A DNA stretch of 50,637 nucleotides from Candidatus Cloacimonadota bacterium (GTDB lineage: Bacteria; Cloacimonadota; Cloacimonadia; Cloacimonadales; PWNZ01). Below the pieces are notes generated by a model. That model was not told the DNA's origin and ran no database searches. It worked only from the letters and a program-made list of their open reading frames with translations. A program made the translations under genes and the position numbers. Below, piece after piece: positions 1 through 7,884 of the stretch. The stretch spans positions 1 to 50,637 of the forward strand of contig PWOA01000096.1 in the NCBI GenBank assembly GCA_003564155.1, given 5' to 3'. Position 1 is the first letter of the stretch; every line of letters begins with the position of its first letter.

Positions 1-359
1 GCTAACTGCAGTGTCGTACCAATAAATATTCAACCCTTTTAATGTCAAATTATTTGTGCTTTAAACCGTATTAACTAAACCCAAAATAACCACATAAAGA
101 AAGTAAATTACTAAGATTGTAGTGACTTAGATCATGGAGATATTATATGAATTATTTTATAGATTCAACAACTCTAATGATTATTGATCCTAATAGATGA
201 ATCTCAATATTTACGGAACAGATCATATCTTAGGATCTCATTATTAGTTTAGAAATTCAATTTCAAATAGTTGGCCTGCAAGTTAAGCTTGACACTATCC
301 GGAATAAAATTCCTTATCATTGGACATAAAATAATGGAAATCAAAACTATACTATATTT
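1..359. other. gene-free left edge upstream of mfd
   Basis: No convincing reading frame is seen on either strand. A TTGACA hexamer at 289-294 is followed by TATCAT only at 315-320, a 20-nt spacer that is too long for a confident promoter. A TATACT hexamer at 348-353 sits six bases before the mfd ATG. If used as a -10 element it would start transcription at or very near the A of the start codon. The stretch may also hold the end of an upstream transcript, but no terminator hairpin was recognised. Confidence 0.4.
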
Positions 360-3300
360 ATGCTATACAAAAAATTAAAGCCATATCTTGATATTTCTGA
401 TTATATTGAAGAATTTGACGAACTTGTTGATAGTCAGAATAATTTATTCTGCTCAAACCTCAATCAAACAGGTAAAGCTCTTCTGGTGTCTCGACTTTTT
501 TTTAAAGCAGTGGATAAGGATAACAGTATTCTTTTCATTACCGCAGATTGCAATAAAGCTGAAGCGTATTATGATGATTTTTCTCTTCTCTTAGGTGCTG
601 ATAATGTCAGTTTTTTGCCTGATTTTGAAACACTTCCTTACGAAGAACGCTCACCTCATTATTCAATTAGATCTAAAAGGCTGAAAGCTTTAGAAAGAGC
701 TTTATCGCCACAACCATTATTACTAATTGTATCAGTAAGATCATTGTTACGTAAGATATTATGTCCTCATCTTTTACAAGAATGCATGATATTAATAGGT
801 AAAGACACAGAAATTGATTTAGATGATTTATGTTCTAAACTGATCAATTTCGGTTATGTTATGGAAAATGAAGTCACAAAAGTTGGAGATATCTCTCGTC
901 GGGGCGGAATTTTAGATATTTACACGCCGTCAAGAGAATATCCTGTGAGGTTAGAACTCTTTGGTGATTCTATTAGTTCAATCAGATATTTTGATCCTAT
1001 AAGCCAGAAATCAACGGTTGAAACAAATGAAATAATCAAGATTATTCCTGCTCGAGAAGTTTCATTATATAATATCTCTTCCAATGCTCCATTAGTATGG
1101 GAAAAAATTCATCAAGAAGGTGTTTATGATGGCATTGAACAGGATTTGTCAGTTTTATACGAAAATACAAGCACCGTAATCGATTATCTTATATACGGTT
1201 TTCAAGAAAGATGCCACTCTGTAATTAGCATTTTTGACGAGTTCAATGTTTTGCATAATATTGCCACAGAGTTAATCTATGAGGCTAATGAGTTGTATCA
1301 AAAAAAGCTGGAAAGTATTAAACTGAAAAGAAGATTAACCAGTTCAACTAATATGGATAATCTGATTCCAAAGCCTGAGATGATTTTTGAAGATTTTGAT
1401 GCCCTTGTTAAACGAATGTCAAAAACTCATTACTTTTCGTCTTTACAGGAAGAACCGTTACTGTCTATTATAGATAGTGATAGGACCTCTCAATATTTAT
1501 ACCGTCATTTACCCAGTGGTTTCTCACCTCAGACTTTAATTAATAGGGATATGCTGTTATTCGGAGAAATAATTAAAGAAAGAGTTAATAATGGATGGCA
1601 CATATTTATACAATCCGATAACATAAGTCAAAGTAAAAGGATGAGTAAGCTTTTAGATCAATATAGTGATAAAATAAGTTTTGAAATAGGTGTTCTTCAC
1701 CGTGGTTTTGATCTTCCTGATGCTAAATTAGCCCTTTATACCGATCATGAGATATTTAACAGATACAAGCAAAAAAAATATCAAGAGTACTTCCCGGCAA
1801 GTGAAGCATTAGTTGACTATGAAAGCCTTAGTCCCGGAGATTATATCGTTCACATTGAACATGGCATTGGATTATATGAAGGTCTGAGATTAATGACTGT
1901 TGGTAGCAATCAAGTTGAGTGTCTAACTATCAGATATGCCGATCAAGTAAAGGTATATGTTCCAACTTACCAACTTCAACTTGTAACTAGATACATTTCA
2001 GAAGATGGAGTTACACCTGAGTTACATAAATTAGGTGGTAAAAGATGGCAACAGTCAAAAAATAAAGCTAAGCGTCAAATAGAGTTAATAGCTGATGATC
2101 TGGTAAATCTATATGCGGAGAGGGTAGTTCGGAAAGGAATTGCCCATGATCCGGATCCAATCTGGCAAAATGAAATGGAAGAATCTTTTATATATGAAGA
2201 TACGCCTGATCAAAGACGGGCTACTGAAGAGATAAAAGCCGATATGGAATTAGATAAACCAATGGAAAGATTATTATGCGGTGACGTCGGTTTTGGCAAA
2301 ACAGAAGTCGCCATAAGAGCTGCTTTTAAAGCTGTAACGAGTGGCTGGCAAGTAGGAATACTTGTTCCAACTACCTTATTAGCTGAACAACATTTTATTG
2401 TATTTCAGGAAAGATTGGCACAATATCCTATAAATATATCAATGCTTAGTCGCTTTCGCACTGCTGGACAAATGTCTAAAGATCTAGTTAAGGTTAAGAA
2501 TGGCAGCATAGATATCGTTATAGGAACCCATAGATTGCTCTCTAAAGATATTGTTTTCAAGAAATTAGGTTTATTAATTATCGATGAAGAGCATCGTTTT
2601 GGAGTTCGCCATAAAGATAAAATCAGGAAACTTAAAACAAATATTGATACTCTTTATATGTCAGCAACACCGATTCCCAGAACTTTGAATATGGCCCTTG
2701 TTAAGCTAAAAGAGATGTCTCTTATACGAACTTCTCCAAAGGCAAGGCTACCCATAAGGACCAATATTATTCCTTATAACATTAATATAATCAAGGATGC
2801 AATTAAAAGAGAATTGGATAGAAGCGGACAAATACTATTCGTTCATAATCGCATTGAATCAATTTCTTCAATATCGGACCAATTGCAACAGATATTACCT
2901 AAGGCACGAATTGCGGTAGGTCATGGGCGATTACCGGAAAAGCAATTAGAAAAAATAATTCTTGATTTCTATGATCAACAATACGATATACTTGTATGTA
3001 CTACTATCATCGAATCAGGAATTGATATTCCCAATGCTAACACGATATTTATAAACAGGGCCGACATGTTTGGTTTGGCTCAACTTTATCAAATTCGGGG
3101 AAGAGTTGGCAGGAGTAATCGTCGTGCTTATGCTTATCTGATAATACCTAACAATCTTAGTTTGGTGGCGAGGAAAAGATTGGAAGCCTTGAGTGAGTAT
3201 AATACTCTTGGGTCCGGTTATCAAATTGCCATGAAAGATTTAGAGATACGTGGTGCCGGTTCGCTTCTTGGTACCAGGCAAAGTGGTGTAATAAACTCAA

Positions 3301-3851
3301 TCGGTTTTAACTACTATAACCGACTACTATCTGAAGCAATTGATAACCTTGTTAAGGGCAAGGATAAGTTATGGAATGATGAAAAAGAATCATACATTGA
3401 TAAAACTCAAGTTGATGCAGATTATTTTTTCCCTAATGAATACATCAAAGATGAAAAAACCAGACTTGATTTTTACAGTCGGATGTTAAGCTTCAATACA
3501 ATTTCACAATTTGATGAGCTGAAACAAGAACTCATTGACAGGTTTGGACCTGTTCCCAGTCCGGCAAATAGAGGGTTACTATATTTTAGATTAAGGCTTC
3601 TATCTGACAGATGTAATCTCGACGTTTTCCGAATCAATAAAAACAGAATAACAATCGGCTTTAAGGAAAAATTTACACCTCCTCCCCAAAAAATCAAACA
3701 GATATTAGCCAGCCATAAATATCCTGTTGATTTTGATGGTACAGGGAATAACATGAAAATGATTTTTACTCTTCCGGAAGAATTCAATAGTGACAAGGAT
3801 AAGATTCTATTAATAGCTCAAAACATCTTATATGACATAAACTGTGAATAA
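360..3851 (+). CDS. mfd: Transcription-repair coupling factor Mfd
   Basis: This DNA translocase removes RNA polymerase stalled at lesions and recruits the UvrA/B excision-repair machinery in the cytoplasm. The 1163-residue length is normal for Mfd. The N-terminal third is the UvrB-like damage-recruitment module (FLPDFETLPYEERSPH near residue 85; RRGGILDIY near 180). The RNA-polymerase interaction domain follows (GDYIVHIEHGIGLYEGL near 495). The helicase core has Walker A GDVGFGKTE near 640, DEEH near 741, SATPIPRT near 765 and the translocation/RecG-like segment with QIRGRVGRS near 915. The C-terminal TRCF domain follows. No Shine-Dalgarno sequence precedes the ATG; the TATACT hexamer at 348-353 makes a leaderless transcript possible. 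The gene stands alone and faces the GNAT gene tail to tail. Confidence 0.97.
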   Translation: MLYKKLKPYLDISDYIEEFDELVDSQNNLFCSNLNQTGKALLVSRLFFKAVDKDNSILFITADCNKAEAYYDDFSLLLGADNVSFLPDFETLPYEERSPHYSIRSKRLKALERALSPQPLLLIVSVRSLLRKILCPHLLQECMILIGKDTEIDLDDLCSKLINFGYVMENEVTKVGDISRRGGILDIYTPSREYPVRLELFGDSISSIRYFDPISQKSTVETNEIIKIIPAREVSLYNISSNAPLVWEKIHQEGVYDGIEQDLSVLYENTSTVIDYLIYGFQERCHSVISIFDEFNVLHNIATELIYEANELYQKKLESIKLKRRLTSSTNMDNLIPKPEMIFEDFDALVKRMSKTHYFSSLQEEPLLSIIDSDRTSQYLYRHLPSGFSPQTLINRDMLLFGEIIKERVNNGWHIFIQSDNISQSKRMSKLLDQYSDKISFEIGVLHRGFDLPDAKLALYTDHEIFNRYKQKKYQEYFPASEALVDYESLSPGDYIVHIEHGIGLYEGLRLMTVGSNQVECLTIRYADQVKVYVPTYQLQLVTRYISEDGVTPELHKLGGKRWQQSKNKAKRQIELIADDLVNLYAERVVRKGIAHDPDPIWQNEMEESFIYEDTPDQRRATEEIKADMELDKPMERLLCGDVGFGKTEVAIRAAFKAVTSGWQVGILVPTTLLAEQHFIVFQERLAQYPINISMLSRFRTAGQMSKDLVKVKNGSIDIVIGTHRLLSKDIVFKKLGLLIIDEEHRFGVRHKDKIRKLKTNIDTLYMSATPIPRTLNMALVKLKEMSLIRTSPKARLPIRTNIIPYNINIIKDAIKRELDRSGQILFVHNRIESISSISDQLQQILPKARIAVGHGRLPEKQLEKIILDFYDQQYDILVCTTIIESGIDIPNANTIFINRADMFGLAQLYQIRGRVGRSNRRAYAYLIIPNNLSLVARKRLEALSEYNTLGSGYQIAMKDLEIRGAGSLLGTRQSGVINSIGFNYYNRLLSEAIDNLVKGKDKLWNDEKESYIDKTQVDADYFFPNEYIKDEKTRLDFYSRMLSFNTISQFDELKQELIDRFGPVPSPANRGLLYFRLRLLSDRCNLDVFRINKNRITIGFKEKFTPPPQKIKQILASHKYPVDFDGTGNNMKMIFTLPEEFNSDKDKILLIAQNILYDINCE

Positions 3852-3941
3852 CTATTCAAAATAATTACCCAGTGTTTAATAACCGATTAAAAAATCAAAA
3901 TTACAAAGTATTATAGATAGTTTTTGATTGCCGGAAAGAGG

Positions 3942-4844
3942 CTATAGCTTAAGTTCTCCCATTGGATATTCGTAGACAAAAAAATCTTCTTCTCTTTCCC
4001 AACTATAAAAACCGGTTTGATTTAAATAGTTCCATGTCATGGAATCATTAGGAACTTTTATTTCAATTTCTTGCAATCTATTTTCTGAGACAATTTTTTT
4101 GTGGGCATCGACTAATTTAGAAGCTATCATTTCGTTATCCGCTTCCAGAAAACTTATTGTCGAGCTAGAATATGAGTTCACAGCATGGTCCAAGTCGTAT
4201 AATAGTAGACCTTTTAGTAAACCATTCTGCTTATAGGCAAAATATCGGCCGGAGTTAATAAACATTTCCATTACAAAATCAATTGTATATGGATAACAAA
4301 CCCATGCTATACTAATACAATTGTGAGATTTTATCAAAAATTCCGATTTCTTGAGATAATCGTCAATTTCTTGCATTGATAACACAGGTTTAAATTGAGC
4401 ATAATTTATCCCCTTACTATTGTCCTGGTCCAATAGACTATAGTGTTTATTAGACATCTTAAATTTTAGTTTGAAACCAAGTCTTTCAGTTAAAGTTATG
4501 GAAGCAATATTACTATAGTAAGTTGCTAATCTTATTGACACCAAATTATCATACTCTTTAAGCTTGTTTAGATAATATTTTGAGAGTACGGTCCCGATAC
4601 CTTTAATTTTGATTCTTTGATCTGCTCTTAATCCTTCCAACCATACATCATTAGGAGTAATAAAGATTAATCTCCCAAAACCTACAATCCTATTATTATA
4701 TAGAACTGCTGAAAACTCTCCCTTATTATCAGCTACCCATTTATCAAATATAAAAGGTATATAATCATTACCTTCCCAAATATCCGCACTAATCTCCAAA
4801 ATCCTATCTCTATCATCTGGAATAACTTTTCTAACAGTAAACAT
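3942..4844 (-). CDS. Tandem GNAT-family N-acetyltransferase
   Basis: Residues 1 to about 130 form a GNAT acyl-CoA-dependent acetyltransferase domain. They show the usual N-terminal VRKVIPDDRDRILEI strand-helix, the acetyl-CoA loop region around RIKIKGIGTVLSKYYL, and the C-terminal NIASITLTERLGFK element. Residues about 150-300 have a second, more divergent GNAT-like half ending in WNYLNQTGFYSWEREEDFFVYEYP. The gene therefore looks like a two-domain enzyme in which only the first half keeps a clear cofactor loop. The substrate cannot be read from the sequence. GGAG lies five bases before the ATG. It is a single gene, convergent with mfd and divergent from mobB, so no operon partner hints at its role. 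Confidence 0.8.
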   Translation of the reverse strand: MFTVRKVIPDDRDRILEISADIWEGNDYIPFIFDKWVADNKGEFSAVLYNNRIVGFGRLIFITPNDVWLEGLRADQRIKIKGIGTVLSKYYLNKLKEYDNLVSIRLATYYSNIASITLTERLGFKLKFKMSNKHYSLLDQDNSKGINYAQFKPVLSMQEIDDYLKKSEFLIKSHNCISIAWVCYPYTIDFVMEMFINSGRYFAYKQNGLLKGLLLYDLDHAVNSYSSSTISFLEADNEMIASKLVDAHKKIVSENRLQEIEIKVPNDSMTWNYLNQTGFYSWEREEDFFVYEYPMGELKL

Positions 4845-5010
4845 ATTATCTCCATTTATTTATTAAAGCATCATATTATAAGCATTGGATTTTTGAGATT
4901 CAAACCGGTCAAGTGAAAGTTGATTAAAGATTTCAGATTTGTATCTGTTTTTTTATTATGTATTACGCTACAGAGTGTTTGAATAATCGCTATAAGTTAA
5001 CTAAATTTAA

Positions 5011-5039
5011 TTGACTTATATAACATGATTATTTTATCT
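5011..5039 (+). promoter_or_regulatory. Candidate sigma-70 promoter for mobB
   Basis: TTGACT at 5011-5016 is followed after 17 nt by TTATCT (5034-5039), or after 18 nt by TATCTG. A start near 5046 would leave a short leader containing the AGGAGG site at 5052-5057. The -35 element is good and the -10 element is imperfect. Confidence 0.45.
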
Positions 5040-5063
5040 GGGGATTGATTAAGGAGGTTCTTA

Positions 5064-5810
5064 ATGAAAGTTTTTTCTGTAGCCGGCTATAGTAAGACCG
5101 GTAAGACAACAGTGGCAACTCGGCTTATTTCCATGCTTAAAGAGGAAAACAAACACGTAAGTGCAATTAAAGATATTCATTTTGAAGATTTTACCATGGA
5201 ACGTGCAGGGTCTAACACACATAAGATGCAATTAGCAGGTGCAGAATCAGTTTTTGCTCGTGGTTTGAAAGAAACCTATCTAATCAAACCTGAACGTATG
5301 GAACTTACGGAAATGATAAGCATGCTAAATTCAGAATGGCTAATTATTGAGGGAATGAAAAATGAAGCACTCCCTAAGATAATTACTGCCGATAACACCA
5401 ATCAACTTCAAGAATTAGTTGATGATAACGTGATTGCTATTAGTGGTAAAATCAGTAATGATTTGAAAGAATACCAAGGATTACCGGTAATAAACTGCTT
5501 GGTCAATCCGGATCAATTACTAAAAATCGTTAAGAATAAAGTTTTCGAGGTTCTCCCATTAGCTAAAAAAAAATGTTGCAGCAATTGTGGCCTTTCATGT
5601 TACGAAATGGTTGGTGCAATTCTTCAAGGTAAAAAAAACCGTTCAGATTGCATTGTTACTCAAAAACAAAACATTACTTTGAAAATTGACGGGAATAGTA
5701 TTTATATGGTACCATTCGTGAGAAACATCTTATTCGATCTCATTCATGCTTTCATAAAAAATTTGAAAGGATATAAAAAAGGCAAAGTAGAAATCGAACT
5801 AAGTTCTTAG
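5064..5810 (+). CDS. mobB: MobB-like GTPase with C-terminal Fe-S-type cysteine domain
   Basis: MobB proteins are P-loop GTPases that assist guanylylation of molybdopterin for molybdenum or tungsten enzymes. The N-terminal 165 residues fit: Walker A GYSKTGKTT near residue 8, then AIKDIHFEDFTMERAGSNTH and WLIIEGMKNEALPKI. Ordinary MobB ends near there. This protein is 248 residues and adds Cys at about 171, 172, 175, 179 and 196. The spacing Cx2Cx3Cx16C is very close to the Cx2Cx4Cx16C [4Fe-4S] module of RnfB and corrinoid Fe-S proteins. AGGAGG lies six bases before the ATG. The other cofactor genes (fdhD, mobA) are 21 kb away. GTPase identity is clear; cluster binding is inferred from Cys spacing. 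Confidence 0.85.
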   Translation: MKVFSVAGYSKTGKTTVATRLISMLKEENKHVSAIKDIHFEDFTMERAGSNTHKMQLAGAESVFARGLKETYLIKPERMELTEMISMLNSEWLIIEGMKNEALPKIITADNTNQLQELVDDNVIAISGKISNDLKEYQGLPVINCLVNPDQLLKIVKNKVFEVLPLAKKKCCSNCGLSCYEMVGAILQGKKNRSDCIVTQKQNITLKIDGNSIYMVPFVRNILFDLIHAFIKNLKGYKKGKVEIELSS

Positions 5811-5825
5811 TGTTGTTTAAAACTC

Positions 5826-6470
5826 ATGAAATCGCAAATAGACGTCTCTAACAATGGTAACAGCATCTTAAAAACCTGCCGTTCACATGAAGAATGTTTC
5901 AGGGAAATAAGAGTTTACAGTTTAGGTTTAGATTTCATACCAAAATATAGAGGCCTACAAGGCACTAATAAGATACTACTCGAGAGAATTATTGGTAAGT
6001 CCATATCATTGAGTATAGTTTTAGATGCATCACAACTTGCCCGCATGTTTTCTATTCTACATTTGAAAACATTAATCAAGATTGCATCTCCGCATCAAAC
6101 ATATAGAACTATCTGCCATATAGACACAAATCCCAAAAACTATTTAATTAGAGCTGCAGATGGTAAGTATTTCATGATAGATTTTTCCGAAAGTTATTAT
6201 TCAATACCTGAGCATGATTTAGTAAATTTTCTTCTTTTCATTGCTGCATCTCACCAGCCTGATAAATTCAAAAGTTTTTTATCCTCTTTTCTCAGTAGTT
6301 ATACAAATAAAAAAATAATTAGCAATCGTCACAAGACCTTAATAATAAAATGGACATCTATTTTTGATCACAGGCGAGAAAAGTTTCGCAAGAGCCTTAA
6401 TATAAACCGAGAATGGCAATATTTGAACCGGAGACTTATTTTAAACTCATTCTACGATTTTTTTAGCTAA
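5826..6470 (+). CDS. Small protein-kinase-fold phosphotransferase (unassigned)
   Basis: A compact 214-residue kinase-like protein. The N-lobe has a possible ATP lysine in ILKTC, a possible helix-C glutamate in CFREIRVYS and a hinge-like ILLERIIG. The C-lobe has CHIDTNPKNYLI near residue 98, an HxDxxPxN catalytic loop as in aminoglycoside, choline and LPS-core kinases, followed by YFMIDFSES as the metal-binding Asp motif. At 214 residues it is shorter than most APH/WaaP-type kinases, but all expected catalytic elements are present, so it need not be truncated. It starts 15 bases after mobB without a visible Shine-Dalgarno sequence, so translational coupling is likely. The substrate is unknown; a lipid, sugar or small molecule is as plausible as a protein. 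Confidence 0.6.
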   Translation: MKSQIDVSNNGNSILKTCRSHEECFREIRVYSLGLDFIPKYRGLQGTNKILLERIIGKSISLSIVLDASQLARMFSILHLKTLIKIASPHQTYRTICHIDTNPKNYLIRAADGKYFMIDFSESYYSIPEHDLVNFLLFIAASHQPDKFKSFLSSFLSSYTNKKIISNRHKTLIIKWTSIFDHRREKFRKSLNINREWQYLNRRLILNSFYDFFS

Positions 6471-6472
6471 CT

Positions 6473-7180
6473 TTATTTTTTTTCTTTACTCAGTTCAATA
6501 AGTCCTTTGGCATTCTGTAAAACAAGACGATAAATCTCTGGGAACTCATTTTCTGTAAAAACTTTTAATGCCTCTTCATAGGATTTTAGAGCATTTTTTA
6601 TATTACTCTCCTTGTTCTCAATGTTTGCAAGAATACTGTATGTAGTACCTAAATCATTTTGGGTTGATGCATATTGCATAGGTGAATCTTTCAAGTTACG
6701 AACACCTAATGATTTTTCATAAGCATCAATAGCTTTTCGAAAATACTCGGTATTATTCTCAAACTCACCAAAAGAGGTGTACACAATACCAAGATTATTT
6801 TGAATCATTGCATACTCTGTTGGTGCAGCTTCGATATCATATATTTTCAGTGCCTCATGATAACACTCAAGAGCCTTGAGATAATTGTTTTTTTTATCTT
6901 CAAAAGAGCCAAGTTTTCTATAAGTAGAACCTAAAGAAAAATAAACCATAGCATAATCCATCGGGAACCTTTCGATATTATAAACTCTCAATGCTTGATT
7001 GTAAAATTCTATAGCTTTATGACAGCTTTTGGCAGCTGTTTTTATTTCAGCTAATTTGCAATAATTATCTCCCAGTCTTTTATTAATCATAGCGTAGTCC
7101 ATTGGAAACGATTCAATGGGATTATTTTTCAACTCTGTTAAAAGCTCATCAATGATCTCTTTGTAATTTTTGTCTAACAT
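6473..7180 (-). CDS. Tetratricopeptide-repeat protein
   Basis: A 235-residue all-helical protein built from about four extended TPR units of 42-46 residues. Each unit has a helix pair of the type 'AIEFYNQALRVY' followed by a linker (IERFPMDYAM, IEAAPTEYAM, LKDSPMQYAS) and 'LG.TY..LG'. There is no signal peptide or membrane segment, so it is probably a cytoplasmic scaffold or interaction protein. GGAGGT lies seven bases before the ATG. It lies downstream of iorB, separated by a terminator-like hairpin, and its stop codon almost abuts that of the kinase-like gene on the other strand. No partner or catalytic role is visible. Confidence 0.8.
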   Translation of the reverse strand: MLDKNYKEIIDELLTELKNNPIESFPMDYAMINKRLGDNYCKLAEIKTAAKSCHKAIEFYNQALRVYNIERFPMDYAMVYFSLGSTYRKLGSFEDKKNNYLKALECYHEALKIYDIEAAPTEYAMIQNNLGIVYTSFGEFENNTEYFRKAIDAYEKSLGVRNLKDSPMQYASTQNDLGTTYSILANIENKESNIKNALKSYEEALKVFTENEFPEIYRLVLQNAKGLIELSKEKK

Positions 7181-7212
7181 AACTGGACCTCCATTTAATC
7201 ACATACTAACGA

Positions 7213-7244
7213 AATAAGCAAGGGCACATAATCAGTACCCTTGC
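7213..7244 (-). terminator. Terminator-like hairpin after iorB
   Basis: Read on the minus strand, positions 7244-7235 pair with 7227-7218 to make a 10-bp stem with a 7-nt loop, followed by the U-rich TTATTTCG. One pair is a G.U wobble on the minus strand but an A/C mismatch on the plus strand, which favours minus-strand transcription. It lies between the end of iorB and the TPR gene. Confidence 0.55.
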
Positions 7245-7296
7245 CGGAATAATTTTAACTCTTATTAACCTACTACTTTGAAATTAACTACTTGAA

Positions 7297-7884
7297 TCAC
7301 TTCTTCATTATATTAGTTGCAATCTCTTTACCTTTTTCTAAAGCTTTAAGATTAATATCAATAACATTCGCACCTTTTCTCCCAAAAACATATTTTATGC
7401 CTTCTTGAAATTTTTCATAAGGTATACTTATTAATGGAGCAACGGCACCAAGCAAAATCATGTTCATTGCCCTTGGGGCTCCCATTTCTTTTGCTAAGAC
7501 ATCAGCATCAATCATAATGTGTTGTGATTGTTTTTTTATTTCATTTATAATCTTTTCTTTGTCGGGATACTTTGATGTATTGACATAAGGAGTTGTATTG
7601 GTTATTAACCAACCTTTTTCTGAGAGAAAAGGTAAGTATCTTAAAGATTCCATCGGCTCTACTGATGCTATTACATCAGCGGTGCCGGCAGGAATTAAAT
7701 CGGAATATATTTCTTTATCGGAAATCCTCAAATGAGATTGAACATCACCTCCACGCTGACTCATCCCATGCACTTCCGACTGTTTTAATTGTAGACCTGA
7801 CTCTAAAGCTGCATAACCAATTATGGTTGCAATAGTTAGAATCCCTTGGCCACCTACTCCTGCCAGAATAATATTACTTTTCAT
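7297..7884 (-). CDS. iorB: Indolepyruvate:ferredoxin oxidoreductase, beta subunit
   Basis: This is the gamma-type domain of the 2-oxoacid:ferredoxin oxidoreductase family. With IorA it oxidatively decarboxylates aryl pyruvates from aromatic amino-acid breakdown to aryl-acetyl-CoA and reduced ferredoxin. The start GVGGQGILTIATIIG, followed by SEVHGMSQRGGDVQSHLRI near residue 37, is diagnostic, and 195 residues is the usual length. The ATG overlaps the iorA stop by two bases (ATGA), with GGGAGG upstream inside iorA, so the two subunits are translationally coupled. A terminator-like hairpin follows the gene. Confidence 0.93.
   Translation of the reverse strand: MKSNIILAGVGGQGILTIATIIGYAALESGLQLKQSEVHGMSQRGGDVQSHLRISDKEIYSDLIPAGTADVIASVEPMESLRYLPFLSEKGWLITNTTPYVNTSKYPDKEKIINEIKKQSQHIMIDADVLAKEMGAPRAMNMILLGAVAPLISIPYEKFQEGIKYVFGRKGANVIDINLKALEKGKEIATNIMKK

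Noticed and set aside
3473-3796. Minus-strand open frame inside the 3' end of mfd
   Set aside because: It lies entirely within the conserved TRCF domain of Mfd and has no ribosome site or homology.
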